This document shows positions 9,186-19,570 of a stretch of 64,000 nt of DNA, in pieces. Made by a program: the position numbers and the translations under genes. The DNA comes from Lacimicrobium sp. SS2-24. Its GTDB lineage: Bacteria; Pseudomonadota; Gammaproteobacteria; Enterobacterales; Alteromonadaceae. The DNA lies in NCBI RefSeq assembly GCF_002201535.1, contig NZ_NIWW01000001.1, positions 769,124-833,123 of the forward strand, written 5' to 3'. Every line of letters starts with the position of its first letter. Position 1 is the stretch's first letter. The notes beneath the pieces are model-generated. The model searched no databases and was not told the origin of the DNA. It worked only from the letters and a program-made list of their open reading frames with translations.

Positions 9186-10832
9186 TTAACTGAGTCTGAA
9201 GTGACCCACCTGTTTATGCAGGCTCAGGGCTAATTTATCTAGCGCCTCCACAGACTGATTGTTTTGTGTCAGCGCCTGTTGTGACTGTTCAATCATATCG
9301 CTCAACCCCTGCATTTTCTCCAACAGACTTTTGACCTCTTCAACTTGTTCATTGGAGACCGACACCACATCAGCCACGCGCGTCTGAGAATCTCTCGCCT
9401 GTTGCTCAATGGTAGACAATAGCTCTCTGGATTTGTCGCCAAGCGTCTTACTGTGTTCAATTTGTGGCAAGGTCTTTTCCATCGCCGACACAGAGCTGCT
9501 AGTTTGAGCAAGAACATCAGACAACACCGTCTCAATTTCTCCAGTTGCTTCACCGGTGCGCTTAGCCAGGGTACGTACTTCATCTGCGACAACCGCAAAA
9601 CCGCGACCTGACTCTCCCGCTCTCGCCGCTTCGATGGCCGCATTTAATGCCAGCAGGTTGGTTTGTTCTGATATACCGCTGATCACATTGGTGATGTTGG
9701 AAATGGACTCCGTTCGCTGATGTAATTTGCGAATTTGTTCCACTGCATCACTGACGGCCACTAAGATCTTTTCAATTTCTGCAGCGGTTTCGTTTATGGT
9801 TTCACGACCACTCTCTGCAGAGCTGAGCGTAGAAGCGGAGTTAGCGGCAGTTTGTTCGAGTAAATCAGAGACGCTATATATTTGTTCTCTGACCCGCTCG
9901 AGACTATCGGCTACCTGCTGACTCCCCTGCCCCTGTTCTCCTGACAAGCTAAGCAACTGTCTGGAATTGTCGGCTACCTGACGGGTTTGCTGGTGGACAT
10001 CTGATGCCGATGAGGTAATTCCTGAGACCGTTTCGCGCAGTATGCTCTGCATGTGTGCCAGATACCCCAGCACACTCTTGCTGTAGCTCGTGTCGATATT
10101 TCGACTCAAATCACCTTCAGCAACAGCCGAAAGACTGTGGTTGACTGTCTCTGGCTCACCGCCCAATGAGCGATACAGGCCACTGCTCAATATAATCGCC
10201 ACAATAAGCCCCACGACAACCGCCATCGCCAACAGCCCAAGCATCAGTAAAGAGAAACCACTGGCCTCTGTGCGGACTTCTTGCGTCATGCGCTGATTTT
10301 GCTGTTCCTGGTAATCTATAAACTCATTAATCACCGCCAGCCACTCAATAAATAGCTCTTTACCGGTATCCAGCAGAAGATTCCTGGCCTGCTCTGTCTG
10401 CTCTGCTTTGCGCAGGCTGATGAGTTCTTCAATCACTGGCAGCGTGCGTTTTTCAATGGATTTGATGGATTCAAGGATATCTTTCTCTGTACGGGTACTT
10501 CCCTCACGCATCAACCCGTCGAGGGGGCCGGCAGAGTCTGTGTAAAACTTCTCTAACCGCCGAATCTCCGATTCTGACTCACTTATCTCACCATTATTGC
10601 GCGCCATGACAATGTCTCGCACCGCAATGGCCCGGTCATGCACACTGCCTCTGAAGTTGATCGCGTGACGCTGTTTCACTGCGTTAACCTCGGTCATTTC
10701 AGTCAATGTGGTATCAATGTAATCAACATTGTTGATACCCACAGCGGTCACGATAACCATTATCGTCAATACCAGACCAAACCCCATGAAGAGTCGGGTA
10801 CGTACCGTGAGCGAAGAAAACCAGTCAGTCAT
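9186..10832 (-). CDS. Methyl-accepting chemotaxis protein
   Basis: This is a 548-residue transmembrane chemoreceptor. The first membrane span is around residues 12-34, followed by a mostly helical periplasmic domain of about 150 residues (four-helix-bundle type), then a second span near 190-216 and a HAMP region. The cytoplasmic hairpin has the highly conserved tip ([19 protein letters not shown] then [12 protein letters not shown]). No C-terminal CheR-tethering pentapeptide is present (it ends GHFRLS). The ligand is unknown. It is an orphan receptor: no other che or fla genes are in the window. Confidence 0.95.
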   Translation of the reverse strand: MTDWFSSLTVRTRLFMGFGLVLTIMVIVTAVGINNVDYIDTTLTEMTEVNAVKQRHAINFRGSVHDRAIAVRDIVMARNNGEISESESEIRRLEKFYTDSAGPLDGLMREGSTRTEKDILESIKSIEKRTLPVIEELISLRKAEQTEQARNLLLDTGKELFIEWLAVINEFIDYQEQQNQRMTQEVRTEASGFSLLMLGLLAMAVVVGLIVAIILSSGLYRSLGGEPETVNHSLSAVAEGDLSRNIDTSYSKSVLGYLAHMQSILRETVSGITSSASDVHQQTRQVADNSRQLLSLSGEQGQGSQQVADSLERVREQIYSVSDLLEQTAANSASTLSSAESGRETINETAAEIEKILVAVSDAVEQIRKLHQRTESISNITNVISGISEQTNLLALNAAIEAARAGESGRGFAVVADEVRTLAKRTGEATGEIETVLSDVLAQTSSSVSAMEKTLPQIEHSKTLGDKSRELLSTIEQQARDSQTRVADVVSVSNEQVEEVKSLLEKMQGLSDMIEQSQQALTQNNQSVEALDKLALSLHKQVGHFRLS

Positions 10833-10982
10833 AATCTCTACTTATCACACAATCAAATAAGATTGATATAGTAGAGCAATAAATATACTTACACCTAATC
10901 GATAAAATAGATTTTTAGTATCTGATAATCCGCACCCCGTAGCTGAGACGAAATGCGCCTGATCACCATCTTGTCTCTTGGG

Positions 10983-12209
10983 TTATGATTTACGGTTTTT
11001 CGCCTCTATCCACTGCGCCATATACTGCGTGCTCTTCATACTATGATGACGCAACATGGCACCATAGAAGTTATCCAGACGATGCTGCTCCAGGTTAGCT
11101 GACAGCTGCTCTATTCGTTGGGTCAAATGCGCACTGTGCTCTTTTTCACTGAATCGTTTGGCGACCATTTCACTGGCATTATGGCTCAGTGGTTGCCATA
11201 TCTGTGGCTGCTGATACAGCTCCACCGCCTTACGCACAAACTCATCGGCGCTATCAGCTACCAGCAAACCAGAACGGCAATCGCCATAAAGTCCCTCCGC
11301 ACCGATGCTGGTGGTCACCGACGGTGTCCCCGTCTGCGCCGCATCGATCAGCTTTCCCTTCAGGCCTGCCCCGAATCGAAGTGGCGCCAGCATCACGCGA
11401 CTCTTCGCCACCACGCTAAGCGCATCTTCGGCCCAGCCTTTTACCACAAAACCCTTCGCGGGATGATGTAACTGCGTGGCCTTAGGCGGCGGATACGCTC
11501 CATAAACATGCAGTTCGGCCTCTGGCAATTGCCGGCGAATCTCAGGCCACAAAATGGATCGTAAATACTGAACCGCGTCCCAGTTAGGGCCATGACGAAA
11601 GTTGCCGATGCTAACAAAGTGCTGACGCTTCTCAAAAGAAAGCGTCTGAGACTGTGCCGCCCCATCGAGCATAAAAGGGCAATAATGAAGCTGGCTTTGC
11701 GGCACCCTGAACCATTGCTGCAACCAGGCCATCTCATACTCAGAGATAATCAGACTGAGATCGCAACGCAGAATGGCGGCAATCTCCCGAATGGCCACGT
11801 CAGAGTAGATATGGCGCTGATCGATGTCACATTGTTGCTTAAGCGCCTGATGACGGGCGTGACGCAAACAATGAAGATCCTCCGTATCCAGAATCCTCAG
11901 TGTCTCGGGACAGAATTTCTCCACCCGCCAGCCAAATTGCTCTTCCATCATAAAGCGATCAAACATCACGATATCTGGTTGCATCTGTGCGATCAGTTGA
12001 TCAAAAGAACTACAGTTAAGCGCCAGAGACAATGCCTCTACACCCATGTCAGCCAAATCTATGGCATGGGGGCTGGTCTGTGCCGGTGAACCATATTTGA
12101 CCCGAAAGCCCTGATGCTGAAAATGCCGGATGAGCTGTAACATACGGCTGCCTGCCGCCGAAGACGACGGTTCAGGCCAGACGTAACCAATAATCAATAG
12201 TGTTTTCAT
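10983..12209 (-). CDS. Glycosyltransferase, GT-B fold (family 1/4-like)
   Basis: This protein of about 408 residues has the N-terminal Rossmann start MKTLLIIGYVWPEPSSSAAG. Its C-terminal half contains IGNFRHGPNWDAVQYL, AELHVYGAYPP, KGWAEDALSVVAKSRVMLAPLRFGAGLKGKLIDAAQTGTPSVTT and EGLYG, the nucleotide-sugar-binding pattern of GT4 enzymes. A six-residue longer start at 12227 is possible; neither has a clear ribosome site. No sugar-synthesis genes are nearby, so the acceptor is unknown. Confidence 0.85.
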   Translation of the reverse strand: MKTLLIIGYVWPEPSSSAAGSRMLQLIRHFQHQGFRVKYGSPAQTSPHAIDLADMGVEALSLALNCSSFDQLIAQMQPDIVMFDRFMMEEQFGWRVEKFCPETLRILDTEDLHCLRHARHQALKQQCDIDQRHIYSDVAIREIAAILRCDLSLIISEYEMAWLQQWFRVPQSQLHYCPFMLDGAAQSQTLSFEKRQHFVSIGNFRHGPNWDAVQYLRSILWPEIRRQLPEAELHVYGAYPPPKATQLHHPAKGFVVKGWAEDALSVVAKSRVMLAPLRFGAGLKGKLIDAAQTGTPSVTTSIGAEGLYGDCRSGLLVADSADEFVRKAVELYQQPQIWQPLSHNASEMVAKRFSEKEHSAHLTQRIEQLSANLEQHRLDNFYGAMLRHHSMKSTQYMAQWIEAKNRKS

Positions 12210-12275
12210 GGGCAGGATTATACTCATACCGGCGCATAAGTAACCCGATTACGGGCCTTTATAGGAGAATTTGTA

Positions 12276-12627
12276 ATGGTACCGGGCAAGACTGCTAAAA
12301 GCAGAACATCAGGGTAAAACCACCTTATGGCGGCTGTTTGAGCAACTGCGGGATTATATTACCGGCCTTGTAGGGGACGTTGAAATGGTCCCCAAAAAAG
12401 CGGCGGTGTGCTTCAGACGAAAACGACAGGTTGCGTTGATACAACCGTCCACCAAAACGCGCCCGGATCTGGGCCTCAAACTGGACAATACGCCGGTGCA
12501 TGAGCGCCTGGAGGGATCCGGCCCCTTTGCCAGCATGTGTACGCTCCGCATTCAAATCAGTGAATCGTCGCCCCCTGACCAAAGTGTGCTGGACTGGATC
12601 AAAAAGGCTTGTGAACAGGCTGGCTAG
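12276..12627 (+). pseudogene. 5'-truncated DUF5655-domain gene remnant
   Basis: Frame 1 reads, after a stop near 12275, a DUF5655-like sequence (LWRLFEQLRDYI, DVEMVPKKAAVCFRRKRQVALIQP, TRPDLGLKLD, then VLDWIKKACEQAG before the stop). It matches the C-terminal half of DUF4287-DUF5655 proteins. An AGGAG with ATG at 12276 exists, but in another frame that closes after 13 codons. The normal N-terminal half is missing, and no good start exists before ATG 12385, which would cut into the domain. It shares a CTAG with the convergent gene at 12624. I read it as a decayed gene. Confidence 0.7.
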
Positions 12628-14120
12628 TCAGGGGCAATGGCTGTTGATTGAATATGAATAGGGTCTGACGTTGCCGCCGTCTGGTAAAGGGCATCTCGTT
12701 TTTGCCACCAGTGCTCGGCCAGATCTGCCCTGCCCTGATGCTCGAGAGCCTGTGCAATATTGATATACGCCGGTAACCATTGACGTTTATCTGCCAGTTG
12801 CTGCTGCCAAAGCTTCAGATACAACGGCGGGATATAGGCCTGATCGTGGTATTCCATAAAGGTCAGCCGGTCACTGGCCTTATACGCCTGCAGAGGGTGA
12901 TTATTACAGGTACGGGATTTTGCCAGCCGCCAGTCCATTGCGGTCTCACGCCATTTATCCAGATGATCCGATAAGGCCTCTTCTGAATGCGTAAAAATCA
13001 GGTTAGGTGGCTGACGATGAGGATGACAAATCTGTTCTGCCAGTTCAGAGGACAAGGGGTATTCATCCACGAAGCCGGCAAAGTGGGCCAGTTCATGCAC
13101 AAAAACTGAATAGCCGTCGGTCAAATCCAGATACATGATGCCATTATGAACATTTGCCTTGCCCAGTGGTGCCAGCACAAGAAGATGCGTAAGCCGGTCA
13201 TCTAATGGTAATTCCGCCAGCCTGGCTTCATCACAGCCCAGTCGATGACGTCCCTGCCAATTGGCATCACAGTTGAGTCGATCATCCCCCAACCAGATGG
13301 GTTTAAGTAAACAAATGGGCAATTCACTTAAGCGGGGATCATCGTGATAGGTCTGCGCCAGAGACTGTAACTGACGCATATTTTCAAGTGACGTCACCAC
13401 AGGCTGAATCTGCATTTCACATTGGCGTCCATTAGTCATCACGGATGCTGGCCCTGGGCCTACCGCCTGGGGCCCTGGCCAGTATTTTTTAATCAGCTCT
13501 ACATAGTCTTGTGCTTCGCCTACCCCAAACTCACTGGCCCTGACAAAGGCCTCTCGGGCCAGTTGATAATCACCCTGTCGCCATAGCTGTCTGGCGTGTA
13601 TCAGTGCGCTGGGGCCATGGCGCAGAGCGGCCTGTTCAAGCCAGGGCCTGGCCTGCTCTGGTTCGTCCTGATGCAGGTACCATTGATACAAGGCTACCAT
13701 GGCGGGAAGATATTGCTGATAGGCGGCACGTTGTAAAAGCTCTACCCGCTTGAGAGTTGAGTCGCTCAGCAGCGCCAGTTCATATTGTGCTTTTGCATGT
13801 CCGCCCGCAGCGGCTTGATGTAACAATTCCGTATGACGCTCCTCATCCTCTTCATTGAGCGCCAGAAGATAATATGCCCGGGCATCACCGGCCTCAGCCA
13901 CCAGCTCCAGCCAGTACTCATCCTGGTTTTCACGGGCATAACGGGATAAGGCGGAAAGGGCTTCATCGGAGCCTAACATCACCCCTAGGTACAAGGTATG
14001 AGGCGAAGAGGTATGTTGCAGCAGTATAGGTAAATAGCGCTGACCACTGGATACCAGCAGTATCACAGCCAGTGCGGTTAATAGGGGCAGTCGCAGGGTG
14101 TTAAACATCTTCTTGCCCAT
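12624..14120 (-). CDS. Sel1/TPR-repeat protein with M64-like metallopeptidase motif
   Basis: This 498-residue protein has one N-terminal hydrophobic segment (about residues 9-25) acting as signal anchor, then alpha-helical Sel1/TPR-like repeats (AKAQYELALL, ARPWLEQAALRHGPSAL, AREAFVRASEFGVGEAQ). In the second half, H342-E-L-A-H346 is followed by FAGFVDEY, closely resembling the HExxH...GxxDEY zinc site of M64 peptidases. It is probably periplasmic and tethered to the inner membrane. It starts directly after the nlpI stop, so the two are co-transcribed, suggesting the protease works with this TPR adaptor. The peptidase assignment comes from the motif only. Confidence 0.65.
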   Translation of the reverse strand: MGKKMFNTLRLPLLTALAVILLVSSGQRYLPILLQHTSSPHTLYLGVMLGSDEALSALSRYARENQDEYWLELVAEAGDARAYYLLALNEEDEERHTELLHQAAAGGHAKAQYELALLSDSTLKRVELLQRAAYQQYLPAMVALYQWYLHQDEPEQARPWLEQAALRHGPSALIHARQLWRQGDYQLAREAFVRASEFGVGEAQDYVELIKKYWPGPQAVGPGPASVMTNGRQCEMQIQPVVTSLENMRQLQSLAQTYHDDPRLSELPICLLKPIWLGDDRLNCDANWQGRHRLGCDEARLAELPLDDRLTHLLVLAPLGKANVHNGIMYLDLTDGYSVFVHELAHFAGFVDEYPLSSELAEQICHPHRQPPNLIFTHSEEALSDHLDKWRETAMDWRLAKSRTCNNHPLQAYKASDRLTFMEYHDQAYIPPLYLKLWQQQLADKRQWLPAYINIAQALEHQGRADLAEHWWQKRDALYQTAATSDPIHIQSTAIAPD

Positions 14121-15023
14121 TTAACGACGGGGTCCGGCTAGCACATCCTCGCGGATCAGCTCCAATTCAAGCCGGGCGTAGCGATGCTCAACAAACTCAA
14201 AGACATTGGTGCTTAATGACAACTTAAAGTAGTTTGAGGCCACGGCCGTTTCACCCCGTGCAACATGGTATTTTCCGAGGTAAAAATAGGCCTCACACAA
14301 GCGGTTGGCCAGCTCTCGCTGATTTTCAACGCCCACCAGTAAACCAGACAGCAGTTTTCGCTCAGAGATATTGCCCAGATACAAATCCACCAGTTGCGTT
14401 GCCCAGTTTTCTTGCGGTAACTGCGCCCGACTGTCAGCCAGGTTTCTGCGGGCCTGTTCATAGTCCACTTCTGATTCGGCAATAAAAGTCCAAAGCACAC
14501 GGTAAGGATCCTGCTCGTCTTTTTTATGGTACTGATGCAGATCGTCAATCGCCAGTTCCGGGCGGCCACCATAGTACAGCGCGATACCGCGGTTCAAGTA
14601 GGCATAATCATGGTCAGGATCGATTTCCAGGGTGGCATCAAACGACTCATACGCGCGGATAAATTCGCGGTTCTGTGTGTGTTGAATACCCAGATAGTTA
14701 TAGGCTTCTGCCATATCTGGCTTAAGTTTAAGTGCCATGGAAAAATCGAACTGGGCAAGCCCTGATAAACCAACACTGTCGTACAGCGTGCCACGCTGAT
14801 AAAGCAAATCGGCGCGCTGACTGTCATTCAGCTCCACCTGTCCCAGAATCTGATTGTAACGGGCCAGCGCCATCTGACTGCGCATATTGGCAGGCAGTGG
14901 CTCCACCAGAACCAGGTTGCCCATCTGCCCATTGCCATACTGATGTGAGTTTATCGACGTGCAGGCTGCTGTTAACAGCAACAAAGTCAGCATGAGAAGC
15001 GTTCTGTAACATTGCATCATCAA
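14121..15023 (-). CDS. nlpI: Lipoprotein NlpI
   Basis: This is a 300-residue TPR lipoprotein. The signal peptide ends in the lipobox TAAC (Cys21), and tandem TPR units follow (RADLLYQRGTLYDSVGLSGLA, PDMAEAYNYLGIQ, YAYLNRGIALYYGGRPELA). In E. coli NlpI is an outer-membrane adaptor that delivers the endopeptidase MepS to the protease Prc and organises peptidoglycan hydrolases. It lies downstream of pnp on the same strand, as in E. coli, but the pnp terminator and ~430 bp separate them. A second ATG at 15017 is an alternative start. Confidence 0.92.
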   Translation of the reverse strand: MMMQCYRTLLMLTLLLLTAACTSINSHQYGNGQMGNLVLVEPLPANMRSQMALARYNQILGQVELNDSQRADLLYQRGTLYDSVGLSGLAQFDFSMALKLKPDMAEAYNYLGIQHTQNREFIRAYESFDATLEIDPDHDYAYLNRGIALYYGGRPELAIDDLHQYHKKDEQDPYRVLWTFIAESEVDYEQARRNLADSRAQLPQENWATQLVDLYLGNISERKLLSGLLVGVENQRELANRLCEAYFYLGKYHVARGETAVASNYFKLSLSTNVFEFVEHRYARLELELIREDVLAGPRR

Positions 15024-15382
15024 TCGGTGCGCCTGTTCTTGTATGAAAAAAAGTCTGCGTTAATCATGCCGTCCATATCGTGGCAACGTTCTGTTACCTC
15101 ATCCCGGGGTGTCAGACTCGGTCATAGTGCCCCGCCCTGCGTACAGCTGCGCGGTGCCCGATATCTGTCAACGGCGTGACTGGCGCGAAAACCTATAGGT
15201 CAACACAGTGAATAGTGTCACTATATCGGCTGCAAAGGTAAAGAAAATTAGTGTATCAAAGTTTAGGGCATAGGCGCACCGTCGGATAAACAAAGGTGCG
15301 CTGGTTTGACTAAAAAACGATAGGGTTGCCTGGCAAACAGGCCCACAGGTAACAATCTAAGGCCGCTTTGAACGTCTGGTTA
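15024..15382. other. Intergenic region upstream of nlpI
   Basis: No protein or RNA gene was recognised. It must hold the nlpI promoter, because a terminator for pnp lies just beyond it. Confidence 0.4.
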
Positions 15383-15420
15383 GTGCAAAAAAAAATGGCA
15401 CCCGGTTGGGTGCCATTCTC
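15383..15420 (-). terminator. Intrinsic terminator of pnp
   Basis: On the minus strand, a 10-bp stem AATGGCACCC / GGGTGCCATT is followed by a run of nine T. It lies about 35 bases after the pnp stop. Confidence 0.9.
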
Positions 15421-15455
15421 TTAATCAGGGTTTAGCGGCTTTAACCGCGTTGACC

Positions 15456-17570
15456 TTATTCGTCCGTTGAGGCTTCCTGCTGCGCAGGCTTTTCAATCAA
15501 CTCTTTCATGCTCAGGCGAATACGGTTCTGACGATCAATTTCCATGACCTTCACGTCAACCATCTGACCTTCACTCAGATAATCAGACACCTTAGCGACA
15601 CGCTCATGGGCGATCTGAGAGATATGTACCAGACCTTCTTTACCCGGTAACACCTCAACAAAGGCACCAAAATCCACCACACGCACGACTTTACCGTGGT
15701 AAGTCTTACCGACTTCAACATCGGCCGTAATGGCTTCGATAAGCTCAATGGCTTTCATGGCCTTGGCACGCTCTGCAGCAAAGATCTTGATCGTACCGTC
15801 ATCTTCAATTTCGATGTTGGTCTCTGATTTCTCAGTAATTGAGCGGATATTGGCGCCGCCCTTACCGATAACATCACGGATCTTGTCTTGCTCAACCTTG
15901 ATGGTGTAGATACGAGGTGCAAACTCTGACATCTCTTCACGGGGTTTGTTGATGGCCTGATCCATCACACCCAGAATATGCAGACGGGCTTCTTTCGCCT
16001 GTTTCAGGGCTACCTGCATGATTTCCTGCGTGATCCCTTCGATCTTAATGTCCATCTGCAGCGCAGTGATACCTTCCTCAGTACCCGCCACTTTAAAGTC
16101 CATGTCACCCAGGTGATCTTCATCACCCAGAATGTCAGACAAGACAACGAACTTGTCATCGGCTTTAACCAGTCCCATGGCGATACCCGCTACCGACGCT
16201 TTAATCGGTACACCGGCATCCATCAGGGCCAGTGAGGTACCACAGACTGACGCCATGGAGGATGAACCATTGGATTCGGTAATTTCAGAGACCACACGGA
16301 TAACGTAAGGGAATTCTTCAGCGTTTGGCATCACCGCCTGAATACCGCGCTTGGCCAGACGGCCATGACCAATCTCACGACGCTTTGGCGAACCAATCAT
16401 GCCGGTTTCGCCAACACAGTATGGAGGGAAGTTATAATGCAGCATGAAACGGCTGTTGGTCATGCCGCCCAGCTCATCAATCATCTGCGCATCACGCTCT
16501 GTACCCAGGGTTGCCGCTACCAGCGCCTGCGTTTCACCACGTGTGAACAATGCAGAACCGTGAGTCCGTGGCAGAATACCTGTACCCACGTTCAGTGCAC
16601 GGATCATCTGCGGATCGCGACCGTCTATGCGCGGCTCACCGGCGAGAATGCGTGAACGTACTACGTCACTTTCCAGCTCATGCAGCAGTTCTTTGACTTC
16701 ACTGCTGTCCTGCTCCGCATCCTGCTCTTCAATCTGAGCAACCACATTCTCGGTCAGCGCAGTGATAGCGTCCTTACGGGCCATTTTGTCAGAGATCTGA
16801 TACGCCTCTGTCATCTGTTCTTCGGCCAGCTCTTTGATTTTCGCCTTCAACGCCGTATTTTCAGCAGGAGGCTGCCAATCCCACTTAGGTGTATTCACTT
16901 CGGCAGCAAACTCATTCACCGCTTTGATCACTGTCTGTGATTGTTCATGGCCATACATTACAGCGCCCAACATGGTCTCTTCAGACAACACATTGGCTTC
17001 AGATTCTACCATCAGTACCGCACTCTCGGTGCCAGCAACAACCAAGTCAAGCTTGCTTTCCGGCTGCTCAGAGACCAGCGTATTCAGCATATACTGGCCT
17101 TCTTTGTAGCCTACACGCGCAGCGCCAATAGGACCGCTGAACGGAATACCAGAAATGGCCAGTGCCGCAGAAGTACCGATCATAGAGATAATGTCAGTGG
17201 GGATATCAGGGTTTGCAGAAACCACGGTGATAACCACCTGAACTTCATTCATAAAGCCATCTGGGAACAGAGGACGAATAGGACGGTCGATCAGGCGAGC
17301 AGTGAGTGTTTCATACTCAGAGGGGCGACCTTCACGCTTGAAAAAACCACCAGGGATTTTACCCGCTGCATAGGTTTTTTCCTGATAATTAACAGTCAGT
17401 GGGAAAAAGTTCTGATCAGGCTTGGCTTCTTTTTTACCAACCACAGTAACCAGTACAGAGGTATCATCCATACTCGCCATCACAGCGGCAGTGGCCTGAC
17501 GGGCAATAACGCCGGTTTCGAGTGTTACAGTATGCTGACCATATTGAAAAGTCTTAGTAATAGGTGTCAC
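15456..17570 (-). CDS. pnp: Polyribonucleotide nucleotidyltransferase (PNPase)
   Basis: PNPase degrades RNA 3' to 5' by phosphorolysis in the cytoplasm and in the degradosome. The 704-residue protein has two RNase PH-like domains ([27 protein letters not shown] in the first; [17 protein letters not shown] and [19 protein letters not shown] in the second), a KH domain ([12 protein letters not shown]) and a C-terminal S1 domain ([26 protein letters not shown]). Translation starts at GTG 17570 with AAAGGA upstream. rpsO, normally immediately upstream, is absent. Confidence 0.98.
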   Translation of the reverse strand: MTPITKTFQYGQHTVTLETGVIARQATAAVMASMDDTSVLVTVVGKKEAKPDQNFFPLTVNYQEKTYAAGKIPGGFFKREGRPSEYETLTARLIDRPIRPLFPDGFMNEVQVVITVVSANPDIPTDIISMIGTSAALAISGIPFSGPIGAARVGYKEGQYMLNTLVSEQPESKLDLVVAGTESAVLMVESEANVLSEETMLGAVMYGHEQSQTVIKAVNEFAAEVNTPKWDWQPPAENTALKAKIKELAEEQMTEAYQISDKMARKDAITALTENVVAQIEEQDAEQDSSEVKELLHELESDVVRSRILAGEPRIDGRDPQMIRALNVGTGILPRTHGSALFTRGETQALVAATLGTERDAQMIDELGGMTNSRFMLHYNFPPYCVGETGMIGSPKRREIGHGRLAKRGIQAVMPNAEEFPYVIRVVSEITESNGSSSMASVCGTSLALMDAGVPIKASVAGIAMGLVKADDKFVVLSDILGDEDHLGDMDFKVAGTEEGITALQMDIKIEGITQEIMQVALKQAKEARLHILGVMDQAINKPREEMSEFAPRIYTIKVEQDKIRDVIGKGGANIRSITEKSETNIEIEDDGTIKIFAAERAKAMKAIELIEAITADVEVGKTYHGKVVRVVDFGAFVEVLPGKEGLVHISQIAHERVAKVSDYLSEGQMVDVKVMEIDRQNRIRLSMKELIEKPAQQEASTDE

Positions 17571-18046
17571 TTTTTATATCCTTTCCGGGAGTCTTCTGTT
17601 CAACAGCAGGACCGCATGGCGACAAGCCCAAAGGTTATGACTTGTTGTCGTACCGCCTCATGTCTTTTGCAGAGACTCTTACATTAATAGTTTCTTTCGC
17701 TTTTTAATTGCGGCGCATAGTATAGCGGCTAGAGCGGGCTAAAAACAGAGAAAATTCTGTGACATAGGGCTGGCCGGATTCAGTTGGCAGAGGTCAGTAT
17801 GCAGAAAGCTGCCGTAGGCCCAAGAGCAGGTACCACACAACCCCTTGCCAGTAGATTTTCGAATTCATTACTGAGGCACAGCGAGCACGCAGCAGTAAAG
17901 GGGGTTACTGCTGACATCTTTGTGAACAATTAAGCCTTTCCCCGGGGGCCCTGGATGCCCGACAACCACATTCGGGCATGACCTGTTTCATAAACCGGCT
18001 ACCATGTGGTGAAAAGCGTTTTGTTCTGAAAACTGAACGCGGCAAA
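17571..18046. other. pnp leader and gene-free region; rpsO not found
   Basis: This 476-bp region between yjbR and pnp should contain the pnp promoter and leader. A perfect 8-bp hairpin (ATGCCCGA / TCGGGCAT, 17955-17979) is present. No frame encodes the S15 protein that usually precedes pnp. Confidence 0.5.
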
Positions 18047-18436
18047 CTATTCTACTTGTTCACCATATTTGGCAATCAGTCCCTGGCGCCGGGCTTTGGG
18101 TAAGCCTTTTACCACCAGGGTGTAGGAATGATCGATCATCCTTTGCAGTTCACCGGGCGGAATCGAGCCATCCAGCAAGATTGTGTTCCAGTGCTTCTTA
18201 TTCATGTGGTAACCGGGGATCACGGCACTGAAAATTTCTCTGAGCATCAGCGCCTCGGTGGGATCACACTTCAGGTTCATGCGTCCCTCTTCCTTCCCCT
18301 GGGCGTTTAGCTCCGTTGCCAGGGTGGCGAACATTTTTGTGGCCACCTTAAACACCGCCACGTCGAGGCCAAATGGAAAGTCTTCTGTGGCTTCTGGTTT
18401 TTGCAACAGATAGTCCCTTGCCTGCTGATAATCCAT
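18047..18436 (-). CDS. MmcQ/YjbR family DNA-binding-like protein
   Basis: This is a 129-residue single-domain YjbR/CyaY-like protein. It begins MDYQQARDYLLQKPEATEDFPFG and shows FKVATKMFA, the MNLKCDPTEA motif, YHMNKKHWNTI and the closing SYTLVVKGLPKARRQ, all typical of the family. E. coli YjbR has a double-wing fold, but its cellular role is unproven. It lies 3 bases after the ruvB stop side on the same strand and probably shares the ruvB transcript. Confidence 0.9.
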   Translation of the reverse strand: MDYQQARDYLLQKPEATEDFPFGLDVAVFKVATKMFATLATELNAQGKEEGRMNLKCDPTEALMLREIFSAVIPGYHMNKKHWNTILLDGSIPPGELQRMIDHSYTLVVKGLPKARRQGLIAKYGEQVE

Positions 18437-18439
18437 TTG

Positions 18440-19447
18440 TTACTCCGTCTTGATATCAAAGCCCAGATGCAGAAATGCCCGCTGCGTAGCAATACGACCA
18501 CGGGGTGTACGCTGCAAAAAACCCTGTTGAATCAAATAGGGCTCAATCACATCCTCAATGGTTTCTTTTTCTTCACCGATGGCGGCCGCCAGATTATCCA
18601 GCCCCACAGGCCCCCCACTGAACTTATCGATAATGGCATTGAGCAGCTTGCGATCCATATAGTCAAAGCCCTGCGTGTCCACATCCAGCATATCCAGAGC
18701 CTTTGCCGCCACCTCTGCGCTGATATGCCCCTGCGCTTTTATCTCGGCATAGTCCCGCACCCGGCGCAATAAACGGTTCGCAATACGCGGCGTTCCCCGT
18801 GAACGGCGCGCCACTTCCAGTGCGCCATCGGCCTCAAGACTGAGGTTCAGATAATCAGCCGAGCGGGTCACAATTTGGGTCAGATCGGCAATATTGTAAA
18901 ACTCCAGCCGCTGCACAATGCCAAACCGGTCGCGCAGCGGGGAGGTTAATGAGCCGGCCCGGGTCGTCGCCCCAACCAGAGTGAAGGGGGGTAATTCGAG
19001 TTTAATGGAGCGCGCGGCAGGCCCTTCGCCAATCATAATATCCAATTGGTAGTCTTCCATGGCGGGATAGAGTATTTCTTCGACCACCGGACTCAAACGG
19101 TGGATCTCGTCAATAAACAGCACATCATGGGCTTCGAGATTAGTCAGCAGAGCGGCCAGATCTCCCGCCTTTTCCAGCACCGGACCGGAGGTAGTTTTAA
19201 TACTCACCCCCATCTCATTGGCGACAATATTAGCCAGTGTGGTTTTGCCCAATCCCGGGGGCCCGAAAATCAGTAAATGATCCAGCGCATCCTTACGGTT
19301 GCGGGCCGCCTGAATAAAGATCTCCATCTGCTCACAAACATGATCCTGACCGGTATAATCGGCCAGCATCCGCGGCCTGATGGCGCGATCGATAACCTCA
19401 TCTTCATTGCTGGCTGCAGGCTCTACCAGGCGATCGGCTTCTATCAT
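18440..19447 (-). CDS. ruvB: Holliday junction branch migration ATPase RuvB
   Basis: RuvB is the hexameric motor that, with RuvA, moves Holliday junctions. The 335-residue protein has Walker [12 protein letters not shown], Walker B DEIHR, sensor segment [18 protein letters not shown] and the C-terminal winged helix ending LGFDIKTE. It is last of the aspS-nudB-yebC-ruvC-ruvA-ruvB run; a 123-bp gap precedes it. Confidence 0.98.
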   Translation of the reverse strand: MIEADRLVEPAASNEDEVIDRAIRPRMLADYTGQDHVCEQMEIFIQAARNRKDALDHLLIFGPPGLGKTTLANIVANEMGVSIKTTSGPVLEKAGDLAALLTNLEAHDVLFIDEIHRLSPVVEEILYPAMEDYQLDIMIGEGPAARSIKLELPPFTLVGATTRAGSLTSPLRDRFGIVQRLEFYNIADLTQIVTRSADYLNLSLEADGALEVARRSRGTPRIANRLLRRVRDYAEIKAQGHISAEVAAKALDMLDVDTQGFDYMDRKLLNAIIDKFSGGPVGLDNLAAAIGEEKETIEDVIEPYLIQQGFLQRTPRGRIATQRAFLHLGFDIKTE

Positions 19448-19570
19448 TTTATGACGTTCCTATTTAATGCTTATCCAGGATACCGGAGGCTGTACACATG
19501 CCGCCCCGGAATCGGTCTGATTCGCGACACAAGTGCGCCACCTGACCACCCCACCCATTTGCAGCTCAAT

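Noticed and set aside
17600..17665. RNase III-type leader hairpin of pnp
   Set aside because: Only about 7 bp can pair with a three-base bulge; not enough to claim the E. coli-like autoregulatory structure.
16941..17687. A 248-codon open frame on the plus strand
   Set aside because: It lies opposite pnp, whose protein is unmistakable; the frame is a shadow with no family features.
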